Of a stretch of DNA of 64,000 bases, positions 24,601-37,313 are shown piece after piece. The notes under the pieces are model-generated. The model searched no databases. It was given only the letters and a program-made list of their open reading frames with translations, and had not been told where the DNA came from. Position numbers and translations under genes: made by a program. Positions within the stretch are counted from its first letter, which is position 1, and the number at the start of each line of letters is the position of its first letter. Origin of the DNA: Takifugu bimaculatus (lineage: Eukaryota; Chordata; Actinopteri; Tetraodontiformes; Tetraodontidae); NCBI GenBank assembly GCA_004026145.2, contig CP034996.1, positions 16,196,641-16,260,640 on the forward strand. The letters are read 5' to 3'.

Positions 24601-26122
24601 TTATTACTGGCACTTATAACTCACATATCAGTCAATTCGTAGATACTTCAAATCCAATGAGCTCCAAATGAAATAAAAATCAAATTATAAGATCAAATGA
24701 AATGATCTTTAATTGTCTTGGCGTTCTGCCTGTAGAGTCTGTCACGACTCACTGTAAATTGGCATGTGGAGTGTGTATGCATGATCTCACCTGTCCTCTC
24801 AGAAGTTCATAGGCTGTGATACCCAGTGACCACCAGTCAACAGAAAAGGAGTAGCCAGGGTGGGAGCCCTCAAAGGTCTGAAAAAGCTCTGGAGCTGGTG
24901 GACACAAAACATGTGGCAATGTCTGGGCTACATTATGCATGAAATATAACTTTAAATCCACTGACAAGTGGAGTGAATCATCTTCAGTCTTACATTCCTG
25001 TCAGTTATTCCCATGACAACGCCACTCCCCCCCTTCCAGCACAGTGATGTCCTCTTCTCAGACTACAAACAAGAGTGTAAGGCTTTGCTATGAGCCCTCA
25101 GATTCTCCCACTCCCAATTAAATCAATCCTTCATGCGCTAGCACCGTTGCCCTACCACCTCCCCCTGGAGCCAAAGGAGGCTGCGTGTCCTCGTCATAAC
25201 CCTCTCATCCTGTTAGCAACCATCTGATGTCCCAGCAGCTGAATCAACCCAAGTATGTCCAGACTTAAAGAGTCATGTAGAGGACAGCCGCAGTGGAGAC
25301 TCATGTTTGTTCGGTACATTAAAGTTCAACAGAAAAAAACCCCAGACAAAACCTGTAATTTTTATCAAACTGTAGATTTTTTCCGGTCCAATTTGACTGT
25401 CCTTACCCATATATGGCTTGGTCCCAGCGATGGATGTTGCTTTTAAGTCTTCTTTCACTATTGCTGCAATGTTGAAAGTCTGTTAGATGGACATGTCCTG
25501 TTGGAGAGAGTTTACATTAATATATCCATATATAATTTTTTTTTATAATATGCTCTAAATGTTAAGCTCAGAGCTAAGATTGGTGATCTCCTTATTAGGA
25601 TTAAATTCATTACACCATACACATAGATGTGATCCTGTGTTGAATTCGTCAACCCTGCTGACTTTTGTCTGCCCTTGATACAAATTTGTGACCACGGCAC
25701 TTTAATATTAATATTAATCAGATGCATCTTATGCAAATGAACTGCAGCTGTTTTTATGAAGCATAAAATGGTGGCAACTTCAGTGGCTCCCAAAGTCAAA
25801 TTACTGACCTGTGTCTCCCTGTGCTGCAAGACGGCCCAGTCTTTTGTCACGCACACCGAGCGCTCGCTAATAAGCTGCGCCTTTGCACGCGCACATAGTG
25901 ATTGAGAAAGATGGAGCCAGGGTTTTTTTTGCTGCAGAGCGATTGTTCAGATGAACAGACGTCCTGCAGTATACATGAGCTGCACCGCTATGCTGGTTTC
26001 TATAAAGCAGAATATTTTATCACGCCTGCGCAGAAGCACACACTGATAATTGTCTGGGAGTAATAAGCAGGCAGGAGTTCTAGTTCGGTGTTTGCAACAA
26101 AGATGGCCTCAGATAACAAAAC

Positions 26123-26178
<56 letters not shown>

Positions 26179-29100
26179 CCACATTCTCCCTCATGCTTTT
26201 ATCACCCTGCATTATCACACCTCTTCTGTGTGTCTCCACCTCACATCTCATCCACTCTCTCTCTGCTGTTGTTGCCTCATATGGCCTCCTCTGCCTCTCT
26301 TCATCCCCCCCCCCATAAATCCTTTTGTGTTGCCCCCATGCTTTTTTTTAAAGGCATAGTAAATGTGATGAAGTGATGAGTTGAAGAGAGGTCAGGTGGA
26401 TAAAGTGCTGCAGCTGGAGCTTCCTCCAGAGTGGCCTTCCCTGTTGTTGTCATATTTAATAGTGTCTCATGTCTGTCCTATACTCCCCCCCCCCCCCCCC
26501 CCCCCCCCTCATAGGTCTCAGATTTGCAGAGGAAATATTTAGGATGTGCCACTTGGTTTTATTCAACCTCAAAATATTGTATTTCAACTTAAAATTTCCT
26601 TTAATTGTACTTTAAATGAATTAGATACTCAATATTTTCCCGTTGGAAGCTGTGATATCAGGGTCAAGGTCAGGCCAGTGTCATGGTTTTTATTCTCAGT
26701 ACTTTAAGTTATAAATATTACGTTAGTCTTTGTCTGTTATCTGTCAGTTGTTAATAAAATAGAAAGAAAATAACACATGAAAATCTTAAAAATCTGTAGG
26801 AAAAGAGTCAATCATAAGAATTAATCATTTTTTTATTTTTAAAAAAAGCTCATCATTGTTAGAAAGTATCATTTCTGGCCAGCAGAGGTCTAATTGTTGA
26901 AGAAATCAAATCAAGCAATCAGCGTTTGGATGTAGTGAATTACAAATCACTGAAGAAGGATAATTAATATCCAGTTATAGTTTACCATGGGCTTCCTGTT
27001 GCTTTGAACTATTTTGAAGTTTTTAGTATTTGCACATCACTTGTGTTCTGCCTTTCAGACTTCTACTCTAAATTAATCTCTTCAGATTTGCACACATTAA
27101 AAGGGATTTTTTTTGTTTAAATCCATTTTAAAACAATATCCAAATGTTTCTGTGCATTCAGAGTGTTTCTCCTGGCTCTGAATGTGGCTGAACTGTTGTT
27201 CAGTAAGTTTTTCTGCTGGCTTAGTTATCTAATGTGTTTTACTGGGATTACCTCCACAACTGTCGAGGTCTGATCCCGGGGTTATGTCACGTGGCTGCAT
27301 CACTTTTCTATTTTTAATTTGTCATTGTTTTCTGCAGCTTCTGCCTCTCTGTTGCTGTACGGTTGTGATCCTATACATGAGGCATTAAAGTATCGCCTAT
27401 AATGTAGGATATAATTATGTTGGAACATTTCCTGTTTTTGACACGTGACGTTTTCTGATCCTGATTCTGACAATATTCCTCGTGGAGCTTTTCTTTGCAT
27501 CCTGGGGCTAGAGTTGTCATCAAAGCGGCATTACACGTGCATGAATAAATTGTTTTTCTGTATTTGAAGCAGGTCCCAGGGGACCAGACGGGGAACAGGT
27601 TAATGGGATTTCAGACGGGTCAGCGTAGCGATGGATCAGACTGAAGATAAACGTTTATTGGGAGTGGAGGGACAAATAGAAACCCGAAAAAGAAAAACAC
27701 ATGCCCTGGAAATCAATCAAAAAGAGCTGTTTACTCTCTTCCACCCCCCACCCCTCCCCTTTTTCTTGTATGTTGACATCTCTGTCTTTCTTGCATTTGG
27801 TCATAGCATTCTAGGACATATCACTCTTTGTCAATTTTTCTTAGCCAGCTTTCAGGAAGCTCAAGGAAGATTTAAAAATAAATAAATAAATAGCAGCATT
27901 TGAAAGCACTTTAGAAACCAAAATGGTGTTCACGTCTTTCACATTGCTCCTTTTTTGTCAAATCTTTCAAAAATGCCTCTTAGTTTGAGAAGTGGTGCCG
28001 GCCGCACAGCCCTGACTTCAGCCTTGACTTCAACTCTGGAACGCTGAGCCTCAGTCAGGACTCACACCTGTTCCATTTGCCTCTTTGGAAGAACGTCACT
28101 AATTCCCTGCAGTATGATAAGGCTTGGGCTTGTTTGTCCATAAGTGTCTGCACTCTTTTCTCCCTCAAAATGTCACACTGTGCACCCTGGCAGGCAGATT
28201 TGTATTTGTGAGAAGATTACTTTCAACATCTCTGACGTGAGTTGATCTATTATCCAAAAGGGATTTTTTTTTTTGCTCAATGGGATGAAGAAAGGATTTG
28301 AATATCCCTAACACACTTATTCCTACATGACTACAGAGGGGAAAAAAATGTTAACATTTGAATTTAAGTGAAGTTGCAGTTAACAATTCCACAAATCTGG
28401 TTGATTTGACTGCTGTCGACCCTTTAAATTGATTTATTGACCCACTCCACTGTGAAAATTCACCATCTGACCCCTTCGAGCGTCATATTTTCCTTCCACC
28501 CTTCACATATGAAGGAAAACAGGAGCAGAAGAGACTCAAATGAAGACAGGATATGGACAGACAATTTTTTTTCCAAAAAAATAAAATGACATTTGGATTA
28601 AGCTGTTCAATTAAAACTATTATTCCTATAAAATGGATCGCTCCCTTGCTAGAGACTGGATCTTACCATGCTCATCCAGGAGAATGTTGTCAGGTTTGAT
28701 GTCCCTGGAAAAAGAACACACACATCAGTTGGAAGGCTGTCAGTTATGCTTAAATCCTAAAACTCGCCTCACCTTGTACAAATGGGGACAAAAAAATCAG
28801 ACTTTCAATATAGCGTGTGTGTCCATATTTTGAAAGTTAAATTTGCGATGTCTTTTGACATAATTATTGTTAAATTCTGCAGCATAACTTTGTTCCACAT
28901 TCTGTAGTTTTAGATATATCATATGTTCTTTCTGTGTGTTTTTAAATGAGCTCCAAACAAACATTTGACCTTGGCCTTGTCCTTCATACCTTTCACAAGC
29001 CTGCCTAGTGACAACATACAATAAATCATACATAGTAATAAAACTAACGTCATTTCATTAGCCAGGAAAAGGGGGGGAATTTAAAACACCAATAAATAAT

Positions 29101-32100
29101 AGCAAACTCAAAACAATAGGTTTGACCAATCACACCTCAAGTGACTCACCCTAATGATGCCGTCTATTAATAATCATATTACAAATGACATAAGGTTCTG
29201 TAACATCAAACCTGCATTTTCCAGGAGTGGAATACAAAGTGGACTGACTCACTGTTTTGTTGAATCATTCCTCTGTAGTGGATAATGATAAAGGACGTGT
29301 TATACTTAAATTAGATTAAAACCTTCTGAAATGGCACAATGGGGCACCACTCTGTTATCGGTGTGTGAGTGAACAAGTGAATAACTAATGCCATTGAGTG
29401 GTGATGGGGGGGTGGGGACAGCAGGTTAAGCTGTGGGAATAAAACTGTGACACCTGAGATGTGGAACAGGTGCAGGTGGAGGCTTTTACCCACAGGAGCG
29501 CGGTTTCTGCCGGTGTCTCATCATTCAGGTGTTTCCACATTAGACACACGGATGACGACTGCAGTTGGCACCTACTTTATTTATTTAATGTTTTATTAAC
29601 ACACTTTATTCAGTATATGTGGTACCTTATCAGGTAAAATGTATGAATCAGACTGGTGCATTGCAATTTCTATTAGAGATTGCACTGATTTGTGGTCTGT
29701 TTTGATAAAAGTCTTGTTCCATGTCAATGGAATTTATTTTAATGTGGACCAATTATAGTCAAAGGGTGTTATTTACTTGCAGCTAATGTTTAATTGTTAA
29801 CTTTACATACAACTGCAGTTTGTTCAGTGTCTGCCTTCCAGCCCAGTTTCTCTGTCTCTAAATAGAGACCGTCTAGAAGGGTTGGCCAATCAAATAACAT
29901 GAATGTAGATATAACTATAATTTAGGAATTCCTCAGACCTGCACCAAGTGGTGATATGAGGTAGCGCAGCAGAATAAATAAAATCATGATGAACTTTTGA
30001 GATTTCAGATCTGTACATCACCTCTTCATACAGTGACTTCGTACTCTGTTGAACTGTGTCTATAATCCAAATATTCTCATAATTTGTGAGAATGTGTTTA
30101 TTCGACAGCACTTGCACATTAAGATGAGGTCAACAGCAACAGTATCAATGAGGTCCTAAACTTTCCACTTTTTCTTCTCATTTATATGTCTTTTTGGGTC
30201 TTTCAGGGCAAATAGCCATAGCCAGCCTTTCCATGACTGAACCATATCATTTTAGATTACAAATGTTTTCCCTTTTGTATTTGCATGACAAACCTTTAGT
30301 GCACTTCTTTCTGCATATTTTTATCTGGAGAGGATGAGTGGGAGAGTTCATGTGCTCTTGCACATGAGAGCACCACAGCTCTAAATATACTGGAAACTTC
30401 AGAGACAAAAACCCAGCCCATCTTTAATCACTAAAGCATGCAGCAGGCAGTATGAAATTGACATGACAGCATGAACATATTTCATGAATATGTTTATTAG
30501 ATGAGATGGTGGTCTGATTTTAATACAGCTTATGGCATTTACTTTGACCAAATGGAGGAAAAACACAGTTTTTTCTATCCTAAAAGACATTTATTTAGAT
30601 ATTTATTTTATAAATAAAATATCTGCCAGTAACCATACCTGAGCTGTACAGCTTCAGCTTTAGAGAGCACATGCTTCTATTAATTGGATCTACTGCCCTG
30701 TAGCACCTCAGTGGCATTTAGCATATCAAAGGCCACGGTGGACTGTATTTCTGATTTCTTACATGCACTTTTACCCTGTAGCGCATTAGCCTGTGGGCAC
30801 GTTTTAGGACTATGGTGCTCATGGTTAGGTGGTTAAAGGTCAGTAATGTAACCCCTAATTAGGTGACATTTTCCTCAAAGAAAGAATGGCCACATGTTGC
30901 TTCTTCAAAAAAAAAAGCAACAAAGGATGACAGCAACATCTAAAGGCCATGCTGTCTATGTGACACTGCAAGACAATGAAGGTTTTTGACAGGTTTTTGA
31001 AAGTTAAAACAAGGTAACAAGACTTCTTTATGGGTGGATTTGGCTTCTGGCAAGAGGAAGGATGCTAATGATTGTCACTATGTTTTCAGAATGTTCCTTT
31101 TATAAATTTTGGATTGTGTAAAATGTATTTTGTGTAAGTGCATTATGTGGAAAACTACTTGGGAAAACAGGGAGATGCAACTTAATTTGAACAAAAGACT
31201 AACAAATAAGGTACTTCGGGCATCTCTGTAAATGGTGGTTGCTTGATGAAAGGCCTGAGCTCACTGTAAGCTGATCTCTCAGCTTTTTCTCTCAGTTGAC
31301 TGACCCTACAAGCTATTACCAGGATCTAATGGCCTCATTACAGCCTGCTATCAGGGCTAGGTGGATAAATGAACCCTGTACCTGGCCATGTGATACTGCA
31401 GTGATACTGGAGCAGACAACACATCTGAGAACAGAAGCAACAAAAAACCCACGCAAGTCCGGCGACCACGAAGCCAACCATTATAGGAAACCATAAGAAT
31501 GCATCCATGTTCAAAGGCTGGCATTATATTTTTGGATATTGTTTTCCCCAATGATATCAACCGTATTTTCAATAAAATCTTGATTAGTTTACAAATGGAT
31601 ACACTCTATTCCTGTCTCTACCTAATGAAATGAGCCAGTCGGGGATGGTATTTTCTTGTTTTGTGCCACCTGTGCTATGGCTGCAGATGCATTCAATCAG
31701 ATTTTGAGTAGATCCATAATTTTAAAGTGATACACCTTTTTTGGAGCAGGTTTGACCCAGTGCAGGTTTCGATGATTGATAGCGAAAACATTTTTAGTTT
31801 AATGGATTTCCTCTGCAGGCAGCTGCCTTGGTGAAATTGTCATTCCTAGTTTTCTGGGCCTTTGCTTGCAGCCACTTTAATCAGTCTCTTTCATGTCTCA
31901 AGTTCCTCCTCGGTTTGAAAAAGAAAAGGGAAAAAAGAAGAAGCTGGGAGCTGTTTGAGATTTTGCCTCCCACTCTGGTTCAGAAAGGAAAGGGGAGAAG
32001 CTGTGGAAGCCCCAGAAAGCCCACAGCTCAGATACATCACAGGCCCCAAACAAGAAGTAAGAACGTCACAGTAGAAAACACGCAGATACGCAGAAACACC

Positions 32101-35100
32101 CCACCACCACCACCACTCCGCCCCCCACCCCCCAACAGTAGCCGCCGAAGAGCGATGCCTTTGAATGTGAACTGAAACAGGGTCCCCAAAAAAAGGCCCC
32201 AGCTAAGTCACCAGCTGCATCTCTCATTGGCAAAGTAATCCATGTCTTATTTAGGGAAAAAGAGGAGGGTACAGTTTGCATCAGCTCACACGTGCACACG
32301 TGCATGTGGGTGACGACTCCAGAGGGATGCTCATTCCTTATTTACCAGCAGAGTGAGTGTGTCTGGTTAATGAAAGTTGGGCCTGACTTCCCAATTTAAC
32401 TTTAGATGATTTTTAAAGCGATTGGGAATGTTATGCAGCCAGTGAGCCAGCGATTCTATCTTAACAAGTGGCAATCATAAAAAAAATTGAAAACGCACAA
32501 AACATTTAATACACTTTTGCAACAAATGCTGCCCTTCTGCCTGTCTCTATAACCGTTTCTTCCACAGCTGTTGAAAAATGTGCCCAATTGGTTGCTATAG
32601 CCGCCATATAAAAAAGCACTTCAAATCACATTTTGGGAGCAAGCTGGCTATTAAACTTCTATCATGACCCAAGGAAACCTTCCATCATTGCCATCATAAT
32701 CTCCATTTGTGAGGCTTTCCTCCGTTCAAATGTTCCATTCACGTTTTTTTTTTAGTGGAAAACGGGCACCAGCTGCCACCTTAATCTGTATTTATGAAAT
32801 GTCTGGGTAGAATATTCCCTCCCTCTCCTCTCTCCTGGTTCTTCAATCCCCCCTCTTCTTCTAGGAAATGAAACTTTAACACACTCCATGAATAAAGAAT
32901 ACTTTACTTGAAGTCATCGCAAATGCACGCCATTACTGGAATCTGCCCCCACCTCGTCTGCCATCTTATTTTCAGAAATATCTGAGAGAATCACAATTTG
33001 TGAGCCCCCCCGCTGCGATTAAACAAAGACTACATTATCAAATGAATAGTTTGAATTAAAAGCCAGAGTTGATGTAAAATCATCTGAATAAAAGCCAGAC
33101 CAAGCACAAGAGAAAGGGAGATATCTGCAGCTGATGATCGTACTGTTGAGGCGGCAGCACAATGGGGGAAATGAAGATAGCTTGCCACAGGATCCTGCCG
33201 AATCTAAATTCGCAGCTTTTAATGAGGAATCTGGGCATGAACAATGGGTCCTTTTTAAAATAACAACACTAACAAGGTTTTAAGCCTCATTAATGTATTT
33301 TCCGACTGTGGCAGACTGTTTGATGCGCGTAGGCTCGCGCTCTGTTGCTGCAGTTGCACCTGAGCACTGAGCTCATTTCACACGGTAAATAATGCATCTG
33401 TCAGGGACTGCGCCGCACATATTTAGCTTCTTTACATTCACAGGAAGATGCAGCTCATCTTTAACAGCCAACCTAATGGAATAAATCATTTTAGAAGAAT
33501 GACATTCGACAATGATGTAGATCTTTCCAAAATGAAAAGGTGAGACCTTGTTAAGATCAACTGCTGAGGCTTTCCAGTCACCAAAATCCACCTGAGGGTT
33601 TTGCCTCAGAGACTGTTGCTGTTCTCAAATGGTGAAGTTATCTCTCTCTCTCTCTCCCTCTCTGTCTCTCTCTCTATCACAAATTTATTCTGTGTCTTTC
33701 TATACCCAGCACACATGTAATGTGTTGTCACACACTTGCCATGCATCTCTCCACTTGTTTAGAGGCAACCAAGTCTCTGGAGATGTCATTTAATTGAAAG
33801 GTATTCTGTTGTTAATAATTCAAAGACCTCGGAGAGCATAAGGTTAAAAACACAGGCTAACTCTGAAGTGCTTCAAACTAGCAATAATGCCCTTGAGCTT
33901 CAACTCACGATGACAAAAACCCACAATATCAAAAATATGAATACCTAAAAAGGATACATGTAAAATAATTCAAATCTATTGTGATATTCTCCAGATGCCG
34001 ATGTGCTGCATTAATGGCTGGCAGTTGTATGAAAGTGAAGAGGTTTAATGTCCCAAGATTTAAACTATAGACTACTTTGTAGATGCTGCATCGATGAGGT
34101 ATGCAAATGCGGAAAACTTCAGCACATCACTTGTTCAAAAGTAATCAAGTCCACATCTGAGAGAGGAAGTTATATATTCAATTTCCATACAGATTAGCCG
34201 ACGGTTACTTTTAGCATCTCTGGAGATAATAAATGCAGATTGAAAAGATCTTGATTCCATCAACACAAACGTCCCCAACACCTGCGCATCAGGATGCAAG
34301 TCTGTCCTCTCGAGCACTGAGACAGAATTAACGATTTAAATATTCATATTCCTTTAAGGATGGAATAAATAAGAAAACTAATAATCCATCATGATTAGAG
34401 CTTCCACGCTTTTTTTCCATGGGGAAAAGCTGGTGGTCTGCACATTATGTGTAGGTGTTGACGAACGGCTGCTCTCTTTTGCAGCGGTGTTCACAATTAG
34501 TCATAATCTGTTTGGCTCGATCGGCCGATTGAAGGTCGAAGGTGAGTAGTGGAGTCATTGTGGGTACTACAAAGCCTCATATATTGAAGCCAACAGGCGC
34601 TATATCGCATCTATTGTAACTCCGTCCAGAATTGTATGCATCTAAAATGCATGTATTGCTGCAGGACTTTTAGCCGTCATTGGTGACCTTCAGAGAAATG
34701 TGCTTTCGGCACATCATTTGGAACATTGTAAAGCTTTCACTCACTCTATTATATACATTTTTGCTATGACAAGATACCTTTAGGCTCATGAGTCGCCTCC
34801 AACACACTTTTGATGTTGGGCTAACGCCATATGAACTGGGGCCAAGTGTGGTTGCTGACACTGATGCAGTCTTTGCTGCCGAAAAACACTTCAATTAATT
34901 AAATGTGACACCAACGCAGCAAAAACGCCGCATTTCACAACAGCTAGCGTCTGCAGCACAATGTAAACTGTTGTGTCAGGTGTGACCCCTGTGTCAAGAC
35001 GGCTCGAACCTCTGCACCGTGTAGGAGCAGCCGTGTTATAAAATCCCACAGACAGCAAAGGAGGAAAGGGCAAGTTGGCGGGTTGTAATTAAACCCTGGT

Positions 35101-36980
35101 GCTTACTAAATGTAACAGGAAATTAACTAATGTGAAAACCTGATTAGAGGAAGCAAAATAAGTGGAAAGAAAGCTTACCGGTGAATAATGTGCTTGCTGC
35201 GGAGGTAACCCAGGGCCAGGGCCAGTTCACAGACGTAGAGTTTGACAGTGCTCTCTGAAAAGTGGACGTTCTGTTGGAGGTGATAGCGCAGGTCTCCTCC
35301 TAAGAGCAAGTCCACCACCATAAACATGTCTTCCTCATCCTGGAAGGAATACCTGCAGAGGAAGGCAGTGGTGAAGAGTTCCAGAGGGAACACGAGTAGA
35401 TTTGGATTAAAGGAAAATGGGTTAATGCACATTAAATCGTATCAGCCTTATTTTCCTCCTCTAAATAGACCTCAGACAGTCGGCTTCGCAGACCTTTGCT
35501 TTGTCTCTAAGGAGACACAAAAATGATGTTTAGAAATTACTGCATCCAACATTGCTCTGTATTTATTTAAAAATCCTACACCAGGAAGTTTAACCTTCCA
35601 AAATATAGGACATTCACATCACATTCAGTGTAAACTTATATTAAGTGATAACAGCTGTATTTTTAACATTATCTTAATATTTTGTTTTGACTATGAATGT
35701 AATTCTATTTTTAAGACATGTAAAATCAGCTAAAGGGTTAAAAATAATATTGGCTTCATTACATTTTAATGTTTTGTTTTTTTTTTACTATGTAGTACAT
35801 TCCCTTCTCTGGAATAAAGATTCTCCTGATAACAATTTTAAGGGTTAGATTTTAAAGACTCAGTCACATAAGATGAAGGAGGTACAAGAGGGAATAAAAG
35901 AAGCCGAACAATGAAGCATAAAGAAAAGAAGCTCTATAAGCTGAAAAGAGGCAGGCATTTAAAGAGCTCTTGGCTAAAAAGGAGGGTGGGGGGCCATGAA
36001 AAGACAATGTCTACTGTTGCGTGTGTAAAATCTGTAGCACTGACAGAAAGAGCTCTCTGAAATGATTAAACAGATTAATGAAGAGCTCTCTATCAAAGAC
36101 TCCATGAGGCAGCAGCTCACTATTAAAGAACTCTTTAGTAGGCAGTTCTCTAAGGAGGCAGGAAAATTCGCTGAGGAGCTCGGACAGAGGAAAGTTGATG
36201 AGAGTGCAACTCAAAGAAGACAAAGAAGACATTTCAAGAAAAGGTCTGGGGGGGCTGCACATTTATAACAGAGAAGTCTTGTTCCATGGCCGAATGTACA
36301 AGGCAGCAGCTCTTAGACAAACATGAGGGCTTCATAGAGCAGATTTCTCATCTCTGTCAACACCGGGAGGCTGAAGAGCCACAGTGAGTTTACCACCAAC
36401 AACAACAAAAGAAGCTGTGGGAGATGCTCGAGGAGACGGAGAAGCTAAGGAATTGAGTGGAGGCAGGAAACAAAGACATGCAAAGCCTTAAAGAAAGAAG
36501 TCCTCCAGCTTTGGGTGAACTGCAACTTTTTTGACGTCTGTTTCAAAGACTTCAGACATTTCAAAGTGCAATCTAAGATTCTGCTATGTAAAATTTTCAC
36601 ATGCGATGAATAGAACAAATATTTATTGTGGACTTTGGCACAGCGAGGAGCAGCAAATCCATTAGGCGGATCGATTGCACACAAAAACCTCCTACGAACC
36701 CAGTTTAATCAAGTGGAAAAATAGCTCTCACGCTTGACTGAGATTTCCGTGTTTTCCATCCCACAAGTCCATCAGAAAGGTGGTAGGGACTGAAAGAGCA
36801 TCATCACGCTGGGGAGCCGTTCCCTCTCACAAGTAAATAAGACTGCCATGCAATCTCTCCCTGGACTGCTTTAAAGCAAACCGAGGTGGACAGACAGGCA
36901 GGCAGGCAGACAGGCAGGCAGGCAGGCAGGCAGGGAGGCAGGCAGACAGACAGACAGACAGACAGGCAGGCAGGCAGGCA

Positions 36981-37029
<49 letters not shown>

Positions 37030-37131
37030 ACAGGCAGGCAGGGAGGCAGGCAGACAGACAGACAGGCAGGCAGGCAGACAGGCAGGCAGGCAGGCAGACA
37101 GACAGACAGACAGACAGGCAGGCAGGCAGGC

Positions 37132-37168
<37 letters not shown>

Positions 37169-37224
37169 GGCAGGCAGACAGACAGACAGACAGACAGACA
37201 GGCAGGCAGGCAGGCAGACAGGCA

Positions 37225-37259
<35 letters not shown>

Positions 37260-37280
37260 AGGCAGGCAGACAGACAGACA

Positions 37281-37313
<33 letters not shown>

